From NCBI GenBank assembly GCA_041859945.1, contig JBFLGC010000005.1:11093-75092 (forward strand): 64,000 nucleotides of DNA. The letters run 5' to 3'. Under the pieces are notes generated by a model. The model was not told where the DNA came from. It searched no databases and saw nothing but the letters and a program-made list of their open reading frames with translations. Shown here piece by piece: positions 1 to 9,194 of the stretch (positions within the stretch are counted from its first letter, which is position 1; each line of letters opens with the position of its first letter). A program made the position numbers and the translations under genes. This stretch comes from Tetragenococcus sp041859945. Its GTDB lineage: Bacteria; Bacillota; Bacilli; Lactobacillales; Enterococcaceae.

Positions 1-1347
1 TTGTAAACGTTGATTGATCGCAGCTTCTTTTTCTTTATCTTCAATATCGACTTGAGGCTTATCGACCCAGTCTGGCAACACTTCTTTACGGACAGCGTGT
101 TTTTGACTAGCCGAGCGCTCCCAAGTCCGATTGTTTTTAGTCGTTTTTGCCTCTTTAACTAGCCCTCTGACATGTGTGATCGCAGCTTCGGGACTTTTGA
201 TTTCTTTTTCAGACCAATCAGTAGCAATCTTATCGACAAATTTCGCTTGTAAGGTCGTATTGTTTTGTACGACTAGAACATAATGCAACAATACATTAAT
301 CACGCTGTTAGGCAACGGGCTTTTTTCTACCAATGACTTTAATAGCCAACTTTCAGAGTTAGTCACAAAACTATGCTTTTCTTTTTTTAGAGCTTCTAAA
401 AATGCATATGGGGCATTCTCTTCACTCATTTGGATCACTTGGATATCAGCCTCACTAAAGCCGTTTTGTCTAAGTGTATTGAATCGTTTGACCTGATTTT
501 GATCAGTGGCAAATTCACTCTTAGTCGACTCTGGTCGGTGATTTTTTTGTTCGATCCAACGACTCAATTTTTTAGGTTCGACCTTTCCATCAGCCAATTG
601 TACGACATCACTCATTAAATTCACCAGCGTTAATTCGTCATAACCATAAAGATCATGGTACAGGCTTAGTTGGCGTTTGAAGTCATTCGTAAAGTTTTCA
701 ATGGCAATGAATTTCTTTTTAGCCAGAGCTTGCAAGAAGTCCCAATCTAAATCATTTTGGTCAAAAACTAGTGTAGCCGGCTCTATTTGATAGGCTTGAG
801 CGACACGATCTAATTCAGAAGATTTTTGACTAAAGTGATCCTCATTCAATTTTCCATAAATTTCCCGAAAATGGTGAGTGATTTCCCGGTAAGCCGATGT
901 ATCGACTTGTTTGGGTCTAAAACGTTCTTCTAATTGTCGAAATTTGCGTTCACCAACAAAATTTGTCAGCAAGAAGCTATAGGTACTATCTTTGAAAAAC
1001 TCTTGCGGATGGACAGGTTCTTCCAATTGATATAAAAACATCCTACCAAACTCAGGGTCTTCTTTGACAAATACTCGTAAAAGGCCCATTCCTTCTAATT
1101 GTTTTCTAGCTTTTAAAAAATCAGGTAAGCCGATATTCAAGGCATCCAACATATCTAAATGAACGAATTCATTCTCATGGTGATCATAAGCGTCCCCCAA
1201 AAAGCCAAAATATAAGGCTAGAGCTTGAGCGCCAATGATCGGTTGGTATAAGTAAATCAATCCCTCATTTCCGGCTTGTGTCAAAGGGATCTTCTTAAAA
1301 ACCCGATAAATTTGATTTGGTTGAACTTCCTCCCAGGCACTCTTCAA
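1..1347 (-). CDS. dnaB: Replication initiation and membrane attachment protein DnaB (C-terminus cut by window edge)
   Basis: By family and position this is the Gram-positive DnaB helicase-loading protein (not the helicase), which works with DnaD and DnaI to load the replicative helicase at origins and restarted forks. About 449 codons are visible and the reading frame is open to base 1, so the C-terminus lies outside the window. The N-terminal part reads WEEVQPNQIYRVFKKIPL and then YLYQPIIGAQALALYFG, resembling the winged-helix start of DnaB. The start is chosen as TTG at 1347 because AGGGGG lies 9 nt upstream; an in-frame ATG at 1365 is the alternative but has no good ribosome site. It follows nrdR by about 30 nt, the nrdR-dnaB order of Bacillus, where dnaI comes next. 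Family call is by similarity of the conserved N-terminus and context. Confidence 0.85.
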   Translation of the reverse strand, partial: MKSAWEEVQPNQIYRVFKKIPLTQAGNEGLIYLYQPIIGAQALALYFGFLGDAYDHHENEFVHLDMLDALNIGLPDFLKARKQLEGMGLLRVFVKEDPEFGRMFLYQLEEPVHPQEFFKDSTYSFLLTNFVGERKFRQLEERFRPKQVDTSAYREITHHFREIYGKLNEDHFSQKSSELDRVAQAYQIEPATLVFDQNDLDWDFLQALAKKKFIAIENFTNDFKRQLSLYHDLYGYDELTLVNLMSDVVQLADGKVEPKKLSRWIEQKNHRPESTKSEFATDQNQVKRFNTLRQNGFSEADIQVIQMSEENAPYAFLEALKKEKHSFVTNSESWLLKSLVEKSPLPNSVINVLLHYVLVVQNNTTLQAKFVDKIATDWSEKEIKSPEAAITHVRGLVKEAKTTKNNRTWERSASQKHAVRKEVLPDWVDKPQVDIEDKEKEAAINQRLQ

Positions 1348-1378
1348 GGCTAGATTCCCCCTCATGTTATGCAACGGA

Positions 1379-1846
1379 TCAATCCGTATCTTTGGTTTTA
1401 TCCACGATATCTTGTAATTCCTTCAAAAAGACCGACATATCTTTAAATTGCCGGTACACACTAGCAAAACGAATATAAGCGATCTCGTCCACATCTTTCA
1501 GATCTTCCATGACAAATTCACCGATTTGTGTACTAGATACTTCATTTTCACCTAACTCACGGATCTTTGTTTCGACATGATCCACAATTTGTTCCATTTG
1601 CTCCATTGAAACGGGACGCTTTTCAGCCGAGCGAATAATGCCTCTTAAAATTTTTTCACGATTGAACTCTTCTCGAGCACCATTTTTCTTGATCACAAGT
1701 AACGGTGTTTCTTCGATTCTTTCAAAAGTCGTAAAGCGATAGCCACAATTTTCACATTCTCTTCTGCGACGAATCGTGCGTCCATCATCAGTCTGACGAC
1801 TATCGATCACGCGCGAATTATTATGATGACATTTTGGACAATGCAT
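1379..1846 (-). CDS. nrdR: Transcriptional repressor NrdR
   Basis: NrdR represses ribonucleotide reductase genes by sensing ATP and dATP through an ATP-cone domain. The 155-residue length is typical. The N-terminal zinc ribbon is visible as CPKCHHNNSRVIDSR near residues 3-17 and CENCGYRF near residues 31-38. The ATP-cone follows from about residue 49 (LLVIKKNGAREEFNREKI). Downstream dnaB starts about 30 nt after the stop; upstream coaE is separated by a terminator, and a TGTTATAAT extended -10 lies at 1923-1928, so nrdR-dnaB probably form their own transcript. Confidence 0.96.
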   Translation of the reverse strand: MHCPKCHHNNSRVIDSRQTDDGRTIRRRRECENCGYRFTTFERIEETPLLVIKKNGAREEFNREKILRGIIRSAEKRPVSMEQMEQIVDHVETKIRELGENEVSSTQIGEFVMEDLKDVDEIAYIRFASVYRQFKDMSVFLKELQDIVDKTKDTD

Positions 1847-1922
1847 GATTTCACCTCATTTATAATTAAATTCCAAACATTTTACTTCATTAAAATTTTT
1901 AGTTATTGCTAAATCTAGTCTT

Positions 1923-1928
1923 ATTATA
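1923..1928 (-). promoter_or_regulatory. Probable nrdR promoter (extended -10)
   Basis: On the minus strand the sequence reads TGTTATAAT, a perfect TATAAT with an upstream TG extension; no convincing -35 is present. It lies about 75 nt upstream of nrdR and just after the coaE terminator. Confidence 0.5.
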
Positions 1929-1949
1929 ACATGAATAACACTGATCTTT

Positions 1950-1985
1950 ACAAAAAATAAGCCAATCTTTAGAGAAAGGCTTATT
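1950..1985 (-). terminator. Intrinsic terminator of coaE
   Basis: Directly after the coaE stop, the minus strand has an 8-bp perfect stem AATAAGCC / GGCTTATT (1978-1985 and 1956-1963) followed by a T run. It separates polA-mutM-coaE from nrdR-dnaB. Confidence 0.8.
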
Positions 1986-2588
1986 TTAGTATTCTATATA
2001 TTTATTTTTTTTCAGCCACGCGTCCACTTGTGCGTTTAACTTTTCGATCGACCCTTGATTATCAAAAAGAATGTCAGCTCGTGCTTTCTTGTCTTCGATC
2101 GACCATTGGCTAGCTAATCTTTGCTCAGCCTCTTGAACCGTCAGATCATCTCTTTTCATCAAACGTTTTTTTTGTATCATCTCTGGCAAATAGACCACCG
2201 CGATTTGATCGAAAAGCTCGCTATAATCAGCTTCATAAAGCAAGGGAATATCCACGATCACTAAAGGAAATTTGCCTTTTAACTTTTCGATATCAGCTAA
2301 GATCTTAGTCCGTATCGCTTCATCCAATAAGTGATCGAGAAGTTGTCTTTTACCCGTCTCATGAAAAATGATTTGACCTAGTTTTTTACGATCTAAAGAG
2401 CCTGTGGGTAACAGGATCCCTGCTCCAAAAGTCGAGACGATCTTTGCTAAACCGACTGTCCCAGGTTCAACGATTTCTCGTGCCACCACATCTGCATCGA
2501 TGACTGGAAATCCATATTCTTTAAAGCGAGCCACAGCGGTACTTTTTCCCGTAGCTATCCCACCTGTGATCCCTAAAGTGAAGGTCAT
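1986..2588 (-). CDS. coaE: Dephospho-CoA kinase
   Basis: CoaE phosphorylates the 3'-hydroxyl of dephospho-CoA with ATP, the last step of coenzyme A synthesis. The 200-residue protein has the P-loop GITGGIATGKST near residues 6-17, the DADVVAREIV motif and a VIVDIPLLYE strand, all typical of the family. The start at 2588 (MTFTLGITGG) is preferred over an in-frame start 10 codons upstream because AAGGAGA sits 8 nt before it and the ATG overlaps the mutM stop in an ATGA junction, implying translational coupling. A terminator follows the stop. coaD, the preceding enzyme of the pathway, lies at 15025-15513. Confidence 0.96.
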   Translation of the reverse strand: MTFTLGITGGIATGKSTAVARFKEYGFPVIDADVVAREIVEPGTVGLAKIVSTFGAGILLPTGSLDRKKLGQIIFHETGKRQLLDHLLDEAIRTKILADIEKLKGKFPLVIVDIPLLYEADYSELFDQIAVVYLPEMIQKKRLMKRDDLTVQEAEQRLASQWSIEDKKARADILFDNQGSIEKLNAQVDAWLKKNKYIEY

Positions 2589-3430
2589 TTTGCATTTCTC
2601 CTTTTTAACTTTTGACAATGTGGGCAGAAATGCGTACCGCGCTGACCGACTTTGATCTTAACAATCGGCGTTTGACAGCGCGGACAAGGCTGACCCGTTT
2701 TGCCATAAGCATTTAAAGCTACTTGAAAATGACCGGCTTCCCCTAGTGCATTGGTATAGGAACGGATCGTGGTACCACCCGCTTTTACGGCACGATCAAG
2801 AACGACAATGATCATATCGTGTAAAGCAATGACTTCTTTTTTGGTCAGGCTATTGGCCGGCCGTTCAGGATGGATCTTGGCTTCCCACAAAACTTCATCT
2901 GCATAGATATTCCCTAGACCTGCGACTGTTGTTTGATCAAGTAATTGGGTCTTGATAGCTCGTGACGAATAATGCAATTTTTCTTGAAACGCACTAAGTT
3001 CGAAGGTTTCTTCAGTAGGCTCAGGTCCTAAAAGCGCCAAACTTTTATAACTAAGTGCCGTGTCTTTAGGAACTAAGGCCATGCGTCCAAATTTGCGGAC
3101 ATCATGATAAGAAAGCTGGCTGCCATCTGTGAAATGAAAGATCACATGCGTATGTTTGGGATTTTCCACTAAACTCTTTTCTTGAAAATCGTACTTTCCT
3201 TCCATACGCAAATGGGAGATCAAATCAGCATCTGATAGTTTAAAAATCAAATATTTACCACGACGATCCACATCTAGGATCGTTTGTCCGATCAATTCTT
3301 GCGTAAAATCACGGACATCAGGATATTCGACGATCCGATCCCAAAGTACATCCACTGAAATGATCGTTTTGCCTTGGACCAACTGTTTGATTCCTTTACG
3401 GACGGTTTCAACTTCTGGTAATTCTGGCAC
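2585..3430 (-). CDS. mutM: Formamidopyrimidine-DNA glycosylase
   Basis: MutM (Fpg) removes oxidised purines such as 8-oxoguanine and nicks the abasic site. The enzyme needs proline as its first residue after Met as nucleophile, so the start is taken as the GTG at 3430 giving (M)PELPEVETVRKG; an upstream in-frame ATG at 3439 would bury the proline. An AAAGGGGGT ribosome site lies 7 nt before the GTG. The C-terminal zinc finger CPRCQTPIVKIKVGQRGTHF then CPHC is intact. It lies 14 nt after polA and overlaps coaE by 4 nt, so polA-mutM-coaE is one unit. Confidence 0.96.
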   Translation of the reverse strand: MPELPEVETVRKGIKQLVQGKTIISVDVLWDRIVEYPDVRDFTQELIGQTILDVDRRGKYLIFKLSDADLISHLRMEGKYDFQEKSLVENPKHTHVIFHFTDGSQLSYHDVRKFGRMALVPKDTALSYKSLALLGPEPTEETFELSAFQEKLHYSSRAIKTQLLDQTTVAGLGNIYADEVLWEAKIHPERPANSLTKKEVIALHDMIIVVLDRAVKAGGTTIRSYTNALGEAGHFQVALNAYGKTGQPCPRCQTPIVKIKVGQRGTHFCPHCQKLKRRNAK

Positions 3431-3444
3431 ATCCTCCACCCCCT

Positions 3445-6090
3445 TTATTTAGCATCATACCATGTTTTTCCCCAATTGCTGTCAGTGATCAGAGGTACCT
3501 TCAAAGAGACAGCATTTTCCATGACTTCTTTGACTAGCTGATCCAAACGTTTTAAGTCTTTTTCAGCCACTTCGAAAACTAATTCATCGTGGACTTGTAA
3601 GAGCATCGTCGCCGCGATTTTTTCCTCTTGTAAACGGCGATCCAATTCGATCATGGCGATCTTCAAAATATCAGCGGCACTACCCTGGATCGGTGTATTG
3701 ATCGCCGTTCGTTCTGCAAACGAACGTAAGTTGAAATTGCGTGAATTGATATCTGGTAAATAACGTCTTCTATGATATAAAGTTTCCACATAGCCCTGGT
3801 CTTTGGCTTCGCGGACGATCTCGTCCATATATTTTTTGACACCAGGATAGCGGTCAAAATAGGTATCGATATAATTTTGCGCTTCTTTTCTAGAAATACC
3901 TAGATTTTGTGAAAGGCCGTAATCGGAAATGCCATAAACGATCCCGAAGTTGACCGCTTTGGCGCGACGACGCATATTGGGCGTAACATCTTCTGCCTTT
4001 TCGATCCCAAAAACACGCATCGCCGTACTGGCATGGATATCTTGCCCTTCGATAAAGGCTTGTTGCAAATGTTCATCATTAGAAATATGGGCCAAGACCC
4101 GTAGTTCGATTTGCGAATAATCGGAAGAATACAGGAGCCAATCTTTTTCTCTTGGTACAAAGGCCTGGCGGATCTTACGGCCTTCCTCCAAGCGGATCGG
4201 GATGTTTTGTAAATTTGGATCCACTGAACTCAAACGACCGGTTTGTGTCAAAGTCTGCACATAGCGCGTATGGACTTTGTCGTCATTTTGGATCACTTTT
4301 AGCAAACCTTCGACATACGTCGATTGGATCTTAGCGACTTGGCGATATTCTAAGATATCTTCGATGATTGGTGCTTGATCTTTCAATTTTTCAAGCACAT
4401 CGACCGCCGTGGAGTAACCGGTTTTGGTCTTCTTGATGACTGGTAATCCCATTTTTTCAAATAAAATCACCCCTAGTTGTTTAGGAGAATTCAAGTTGAA
4501 AGTTTCACCGGCTTGTTCAAAAATTTTATTTTCGATTTCAGCTAGACGTTCGGCAAATTCACCTTTCATCGCCGTCAAACGACTGGCGTCGACACGAATC
4601 CCACTGATCTCCATTTCAGCTAAAATATGGGCTAAGGGTAGTTCGATATCATAAAATAACGGCGTTTGTCCTTTTTTATCCAGTTCCGCTTTTAAAACAT
4701 CGGTCAAAATATAAATGGCTTTGATCTTGCGAGCTAAATGAGCAAAAAATTCCTCTTCATCAGTAGGTAGTCCGCGTTTGGCACCCTTACCGTAAACAGC
4801 ATCGTCACTACGAATATCCTTATAATCATAATGATTGGCAATGCCAGCGATATCGTTGCTATTATCTTTGGTATCTAACAAGTAAGCGGCCAGTAATAAA
4901 TCGAAAGTGATTCCTTTTGGTCGGCCGATATAGCGATTTAAAGCAACTTGCATGGCTTTGACATCAAAGACGCATTTCTTTTTCGTTTCATCGAAAAGCC
5001 AATTTTTAAAAGTCTCTTCTTCCAGAACTCCTAAAGAATCTGTTACATAAATTTTCTTAGGTGTTCCCCAGGCCAGTCCTACAATATCCTCTAGATGATA
5101 ATTTTCGCCTAACATTTCCACATAGAAAGCTGAGTCATCAGTAAACATTTCTGGAGTGACTTTATCGACAACTTCAAATAAGACATCCTCCATGGCGTCG
5201 GTGGATTCTTGAATGTCTAATTTGTCCAAAAATGATTGGAAATTCATTTCTTGATAAAAAGGAACTAATTTTTCAAGATCATAGCCACCATATTTTAAAG
5301 CATCGATCTTAACATCGACTGGTGCCTCGGTATTGATCGTTGCCAATTGTTTAGAAAGCAAGGCTTGTTCTTTGTCTTCGATCAGATGCTCTTTCATTTT
5401 ACTGGCTTTCATTTCAGCAATATGTTCGTAGACTCCTTCAACAGAACCATAATCGTTCAACAATTTTATGGCTGTTTTTTCGCCGATTTTAGTCACACCC
5501 GGGATATTGTCTGAGGAATCCCCTGCTAGTCCTTTCATATCAATGATTTGCTTAGGTCTTAGACCATTATACTTTTCCGCGATATGTTCAGGCGTATATT
5601 TTTCGATTTCAGTCACACCTTTTAAAGTGATCGCGACCGTGATATCTTTTGTTGCCAGTTGTGTCAAATCACGATCGCCAGTCAAAATAATGACATCAAA
5701 TTTTTCTTTATCCGCCCGCGTTGCTAACGTTCCTATAATATCATCCGCTTCATAGTTGTCCAATTCATAATATTGCATACCTAAGGCTTGGACCAATTCA
5801 CGGATATATGGTAACTGTTCACGGAATTCGCCCGGTGTCTTGGCTCGTCCGCCTTTGTAGTCAGCATACATCGCATTACGAAAAGTAGTTTTTCCCGCAT
5901 CAAAAGCCACCAAAACATGCGTTGGTTGTATCTGTTTCAGATAATTTTCAAACATGAGGTTAAAAGAATAAATGGCATTGGTATGTAAACCATTCGGATT
6001 TTTGAACCGTTCTAATGAACCATTTAAAGCATAAAAGGCACGAAAGGCCACACTGTTGCCGTCTACTAATAATAATTTATCTTTAGCCAT
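3445..6090 (-). CDS. polA: DNA polymerase I
   Basis: Pol I fills gaps and removes RNA primers and damaged strands. The 881-residue protein has an N-terminal 5'-3' exonuclease/FEN domain (LLLVDGNSVAFRAFYAL at the start; NYEADDIIGTLA and ILTGDRDLTQL further on) and a complete C-terminal polymerase domain with YSQIELRVLAH, the O-helix RRRAKAVNFGIVYGISDYGL and LLQVHDELVFEV. The central domain in the place of the 3'-5' proofreading exonuclease has lost the acidic metal ligands: the usual DTE reads YVE in SAFYVEMLG. This is the usual state in Bacillus-type Pol I, so proofreading is probably absent. First gene of the polA-mutM-coaE group. Confidence 0.97.
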   Translation of the reverse strand: MAKDKLLLVDGNSVAFRAFYALNGSLERFKNPNGLHTNAIYSFNLMFENYLKQIQPTHVLVAFDAGKTTFRNAMYADYKGGRAKTPGEFREQLPYIRELVQALGMQYYELDNYEADDIIGTLATRADKEKFDVIILTGDRDLTQLATKDITVAITLKGVTEIEKYTPEHIAEKYNGLRPKQIIDMKGLAGDSSDNIPGVTKIGEKTAIKLLNDYGSVEGVYEHIAEMKASKMKEHLIEDKEQALLSKQLATINTEAPVDVKIDALKYGGYDLEKLVPFYQEMNFQSFLDKLDIQESTDAMEDVLFEVVDKVTPEMFTDDSAFYVEMLGENYHLEDIVGLAWGTPKKIYVTDSLGVLEEETFKNWLFDETKKKCVFDVKAMQVALNRYIGRPKGITFDLLLAAYLLDTKDNSNDIAGIANHYDYKDIRSDDAVYGKGAKRGLPTDEEEFFAHLARKIKAIYILTDVLKAELDKKGQTPLFYDIELPLAHILAEMEISGIRVDASRLTAMKGEFAERLAEIENKIFEQAGETFNLNSPKQLGVILFEKMGLPVIKKTKTGYSTAVDVLEKLKDQAPIIEDILEYRQVAKIQSTYVEGLLKVIQNDDKVHTRYVQTLTQTGRLSSVDPNLQNIPIRLEEGRKIRQAFVPREKDWLLYSSDYSQIELRVLAHISNDEHLQQAFIEGQDIHASTAMRVFGIEKAEDVTPNMRRRAKAVNFGIVYGISDYGLSQNLGISRKEAQNYIDTYFDRYPGVKKYMDEIVREAKDQGYVETLYHRRRYLPDINSRNFNLRSFAERTAINTPIQGSAADILKIAMIELDRRLQEEKIAATMLLQVHDELVFEVAEKDLKRLDQLVKEVMENAVSLKVPLITDSNWGKTWYDAK

Positions 6091-6449
6091 TGTTTTATCT
6101 CCTTTTCGGTTTCAACTTGCTACCTTTCATTTTAACAAAGAAATGCCAGAATTGCGATCGATTCATACAATACGAAGCAAACAAAATTTTGTTTTAATTT
6201 TTTGACGCTTTTTAAAAATTGTCTTTAAACCAAGCTGACAATAAAGGATCCGTTTTTGATAGACTTTTTTACATTCTGCTTTTGTGGTGCAAAGATCACA
6301 TTTCTTCCTCCACATTTTTCTCATTTAGCTCATGACAGCCCGATTCCATACAGCTTGATAATATGCCTTCAAATCATAAAAATTTCATAATTTTGGAAGT
6401 AATTATTTTCTGGAACGCGCCTTATAAATGCACAAAATGGATTTTAAGC
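6091..6449. other. Intergenic region upstream of polA, no recognised element
   Basis: About 360 AT-rich bases between polA and the terminator of the downstream-facing 6503-7186 gene. It should hold the polA promoter on the minus strand, but I see only a weak TAAAAT near 6130 with no clear -35. No repeat copy, RNA gene or supported small gene was found here. Confidence 0.4.
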
Positions 6450-6492
6450 AAAAAAAAATAAGAAACGATCCATCGAATACCCGGATCGCTTC
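6450..6492 (-). terminator. Intrinsic terminator of the Bax-inhibitor-1 gene
   Basis: Minus strand stem GAAGCGATCC / GGATCGTTTC (6483-6492 with 6462-6471; one G-T pair), an 11-nt loop and then a long T run at 6450-6458, just beyond the stop at 6503. Confidence 0.85.
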
Positions 6493-6502
6493 ATTATATC
6501 TT

Positions 6503-7186
6503 TTAGTCTCTTGAGAAAATGCGCAAAAGTGATAAGAAAATATTGATGAAATCAAGATACAAGTTTAAAGCCATGTAAGCCGCAAAACCTGTATTATCTT
6601 GACCTTCTGTTGCAAAATAGAGATGGCGGATCTGTTGATTATCATAGGCAGTCAAACCCACAAAAATCAAGACGGTAGCAAAAGAAAGAAAATAATCGAC
6701 CGGGGCACTTTGCATGAATACATTGATCAAAGTCGCTAGAATAATCCCAATCAATAATCCAATACCAGCACGTCCGATGCCGCTTAGATCTCGTTTAGTA
6801 AATGTACCGATCAAAGACATTGTTACAAAAGTCACGGCTGCCACCAGAAAAGCTTTTTCAGTGACTGCTGAGCTATAAAAAGCTAACGTGATCGATAGGA
6901 CCAAGCCATTTAGTAAAGAATAGACGATAAAACCAGCTACTGTAAGGGAAGGATTCTTCTTTGCCTTGGCACTTAATAAAATCACTAAAGCAATTTCAAC
7001 CAACCAAATGCCAGTGATCCCTAAAGGAAACTTTGTCAAAAAATTCACTGTTTGTTCTGGAAAAACTTGCATGCCTAAAAAAGCTGATAAAGCACTCAGC
7101 CCCAACCCCATCGCAAAAAAGCCATAAACCTTGCCATAAAAGCGATTCAAGCCTTGCACTTCAACTGTGGGATTTTCGTTATTCAT
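6503..7186 (-). CDS. Bax inhibitor-1 / YccA family membrane protein
   Basis: A 227-residue, strongly hydrophobic protein with about seven membrane segments (for example LGITGIWLVEIALVILLSA and FLSFATVLIFVGLTAYDN) and the family signature VGLTAYDNQQIR near the end, followed by MALNLYLDFINIFLSLLRIF. The family (TMBIM/YetJ/YccA) includes pH-sensitive calcium leak channels in Bacillus; the substrate here is not shown by the sequence. The start overlaps the end of the upstream hotdog-fold gene by 8 nt, implying coupled translation. A terminator follows directly. Confidence 0.9.
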   Translation of the reverse strand: MNNENPTVEVQGLNRFYGKVYGFFAMGLGLSALSAFLGMQVFPEQTVNFLTKFPLGITGIWLVEIALVILLSAKAKKNPSLTVAGFIVYSLLNGLVLSITLAFYSSAVTEKAFLVAAVTFVTMSLIGTFTKRDLSGIGRAGIGLLIGIILATLINVFMQSAPVDYFLSFATVLIFVGLTAYDNQQIRHLYFATEGQDNTGFAAYMALNLYLDFINIFLSLLRIFSRD

Positions 7187-7646
7187 TTACATCACTACTT
7201 TCTTCTATAATATGTGGCGGTTGGACCATCACGACAGCATCCAGCACCCGCGCGTTTTGTACGTTGACAGCTTCAACTGATATCGTCACAACATCTTTCA
7301 TTTTGTCGACCTTGATTACTTCAAATTGAAAAGTCAGTGTCTCATAATGATGAACGGCCTCAATAAAGTTCACGGAAAAATTCACCACATGCGAGCCAGG
7401 ACCAGGCAAATGCTTCGAAATCGAACTCGTAACGATTCCCATCAACATGACGGAAGGTACGATCGGACTTTGGTGGATCGTTTTTTTCGCATAATCATGT
7501 TGGATATATAAGGGGTTGGCGTCATTAGTCAGGCCTAAATACAACAACAATTGACTATCCTCGATCGTTTCCGTAACAGATAAAGAATTTCCTTCTTGTA
7601 ATTCCTCGATCGTTTTTCCCATTTTTTGTGGTTTACCGATATCCAA
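7179..7646 (-). CDS. MaoC-like hotdog-fold protein with degenerate hydratase motif
   Basis: A 155-residue protein resembling MaoC/(R)-enoyl-CoA hydratases: it keeps the order of the hydratase-2 signature but reads LTNDANPLY where the family has GD-x-NP-x-H, so the catalytic His appears replaced by Tyr and the Gly by Asn. It may bind an acyl thioester without hydratase activity; this is inference. The start is TTG at 7646, preceded by AGGGGGA; an ATG far upstream (7697) is unlikely because it lies inside the murC terminator and before a TATAAT at 7669-7674. It overlaps the membrane protein gene by 8 nt. Function unknown. Confidence 0.7.
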   Translation of the reverse strand: MDIGKPQKMGKTIEELQEGNSLSVTETIEDSQLLLYLGLTNDANPLYIQHDYAKKTIHQSPIVPSVMLMGIVTSSISKHLPGPGSHVVNFSVNFIEAVHHYETLTFQFEVIKVDKMKDVVTISVEAVNVQNARVLDAVVMVQPPHIIEESSDVNE

Positions 7647-7674
7647 AAATATTCCCCCTATTATTTTCATTATA

Positions 7675-7715
7675 CCTAAAAAAAGAGCAAAGCACACATA
7701 ATTGCCTCATGCCTT
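7675..7715 (-). terminator. Intrinsic terminator of murC
   Basis: Minus strand stem AGCAAGGCA / TGCTTTGCT with one G-T pair, followed by CTTTTTTTT, just after the murC stop at 7729. Confidence 0.8.
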
Positions 7716-7728
7716 GCTACTCAGTTTT

Positions 7729-9069
7729 TTATAAAACATTTCTTGTCGTGTTACTCAGAAGGGTTTCATAGGCACGTTCAAATTTTTGTACATCGCCAGC
7801 TCCCATAAACAATACCACAGCATGATCGTATTGCAAAAGTGGGGATACATTGTCTTCTTTCAAGACAATCCCACCTTTATTTATTTTAGCGCCTAGATCC
7901 TCGATTTTCACATTGCCATTTTTTTCGCGAGCCGAGCCGAAAATATTGCAAAGATACACTTGGTCTGCTTGATCTAAGGCAGTTGCAAAATCGTCTAATA
8001 AAGCGATTGTTCGCGTAAAGGTATGGGGTTGGAAAACAGCGATCACTTGTTTATCAGGATATTTTTGACGAGCTGCGTCGATCGTGGCCCGAATTTCGGC
8101 GGGATGATGCGCATAATCATCCACGATCGTCATATCGGCTACTTTTTTTTCACTAAAGCGCCGTTTGACGCCATCGAAAGAAGCCATTTCTTCCGCTACT
8201 TTCTCCATATCAAAACCTTCTAAATGCGCACAAGCAATCACACCAAGGGCATTGTTGATATTATGTTGTCCAAAGGCAGGTAAGTGAAAATGTCCGATAC
8301 TTTGATTATGAAAATAAGCGTCGAAAGAAGAACCACTTGTGGTCCGCGTGATATTTCTAGCTTGGATATCATCATTTTCATTGACGCCATAATAATAGAT
8401 CGGGACTTCTGCTTGCAATTTACGTAAAAATACATCATCGCCAAAAGCAAGAATGCCTTTTTTCACTTGATGAGCCATCGTTTGAAAGGCATCATAAACA
8501 TCTTCAATACTTGTATAATAATCAGGATGATCGAAATCGATATTGGTCATGATGGCATAATCTGGTGAATAAGCAAGAAAATGACGTTGATATTCACAAG
8601 CTTCAAAAGCAAATACTTTGGCGTCTGGTTCGCCATGACCCGTGCCATCACCGATCAAATAACTGGTTGGACAAATACCACTTAAAACATGTGCCAAGAG
8701 TCCAGTCGTACTCGTTTTCCCATGCGATCCAGTAACGGCTATGCTGGTATAATTTTGGATGAAGCGACCAATGAAATCATGATAACGGATCACTTCTAAA
8801 CCTAATTCACGCGCCCGCACTAGCTCTTCATGACTATCAGGAAAAGCATTACCGGCAATGACCGTCAACCCTACTGTGATATTGTCCGCTGAAAATGGCA
8901 AAATCGGAATCTGTGCCTTTTCCAAATCTAATTGCGTGAAGAAATATTTTTCAACATCTGAGCCTTGGACTTTATAACCTTGTTGATGCAAAACCATCGC
9001 CAAAGAACTCATTCCTGATCCTTTTATTCCTACAAAATGATAAATTTTATGATTGTCTTTATTTGTCAA
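7729..9069 (-). CDS. murC: UDP-N-acetylmuramate--L-alanine ligase
   Basis: MurC adds L-alanine to UDP-MurNAc, the first amino acid of the peptidoglycan stem peptide. The 446-residue length is normal. The N-terminal Rossmann part begins HFVGIKGSGMSSLAMVLH, the ATP site is VTGSHGKTSTTGLL, and the Mur ligase central and C-terminal parts follow (NIDFDHPDYY, VDDYAHHPAEI, VFQPHTFTRT). The start is TTG at 9069 with AAAGAGGA about 8 nt upstream. A promoter lies at 9128-9156 and a terminator at 7675-7715, so it appears to be a single-gene transcript. Confidence 0.97.
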   Translation of the reverse strand: MTNKDNHKIYHFVGIKGSGMSSLAMVLHQQGYKVQGSDVEKYFFTQLDLEKAQIPILPFSADNITVGLTVIAGNAFPDSHEELVRARELGLEVIRYHDFIGRFIQNYTSIAVTGSHGKTSTTGLLAHVLSGICPTSYLIGDGTGHGEPDAKVFAFEACEYQRHFLAYSPDYAIMTNIDFDHPDYYTSIEDVYDAFQTMAHQVKKGILAFGDDVFLRKLQAEVPIYYYGVNENDDIQARNITRTTSGSSFDAYFHNQSIGHFHLPAFGQHNINNALGVIACAHLEGFDMEKVAEEMASFDGVKRRFSEKKVADMTIVDDYAHHPAEIRATIDAARQKYPDKQVIAVFQPHTFTRTIALLDDFATALDQADQVYLCNIFGSAREKNGNVKIEDLGAKINKGGIVLKEDNVSPLLQYDHAVVLFMGAGDVQKFERAYETLLSNTTRNVL

Positions 9070-9127
9070 ACCAATTGTCCTCTTTTCTCAAACGTTCACT
9101 CTTTTTGTAAAACCATAACTTCTAAGT

Positions 9128-9156
9128 ATTATCTTACAAATCAATAAGAAATGCAA
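9128..9156 (-). promoter_or_regulatory. Probable murC promoter
   Basis: Minus strand -35 TTGCAT (9151-9156), a 17-nt spacer and -10 GATAAT (9128-9133), about 60 nt before the murC start. Confidence 0.6.
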
Positions 9157-9194
9157 ACAAATGAGAAAAAACTCATGATATTTTACAATCGCTA

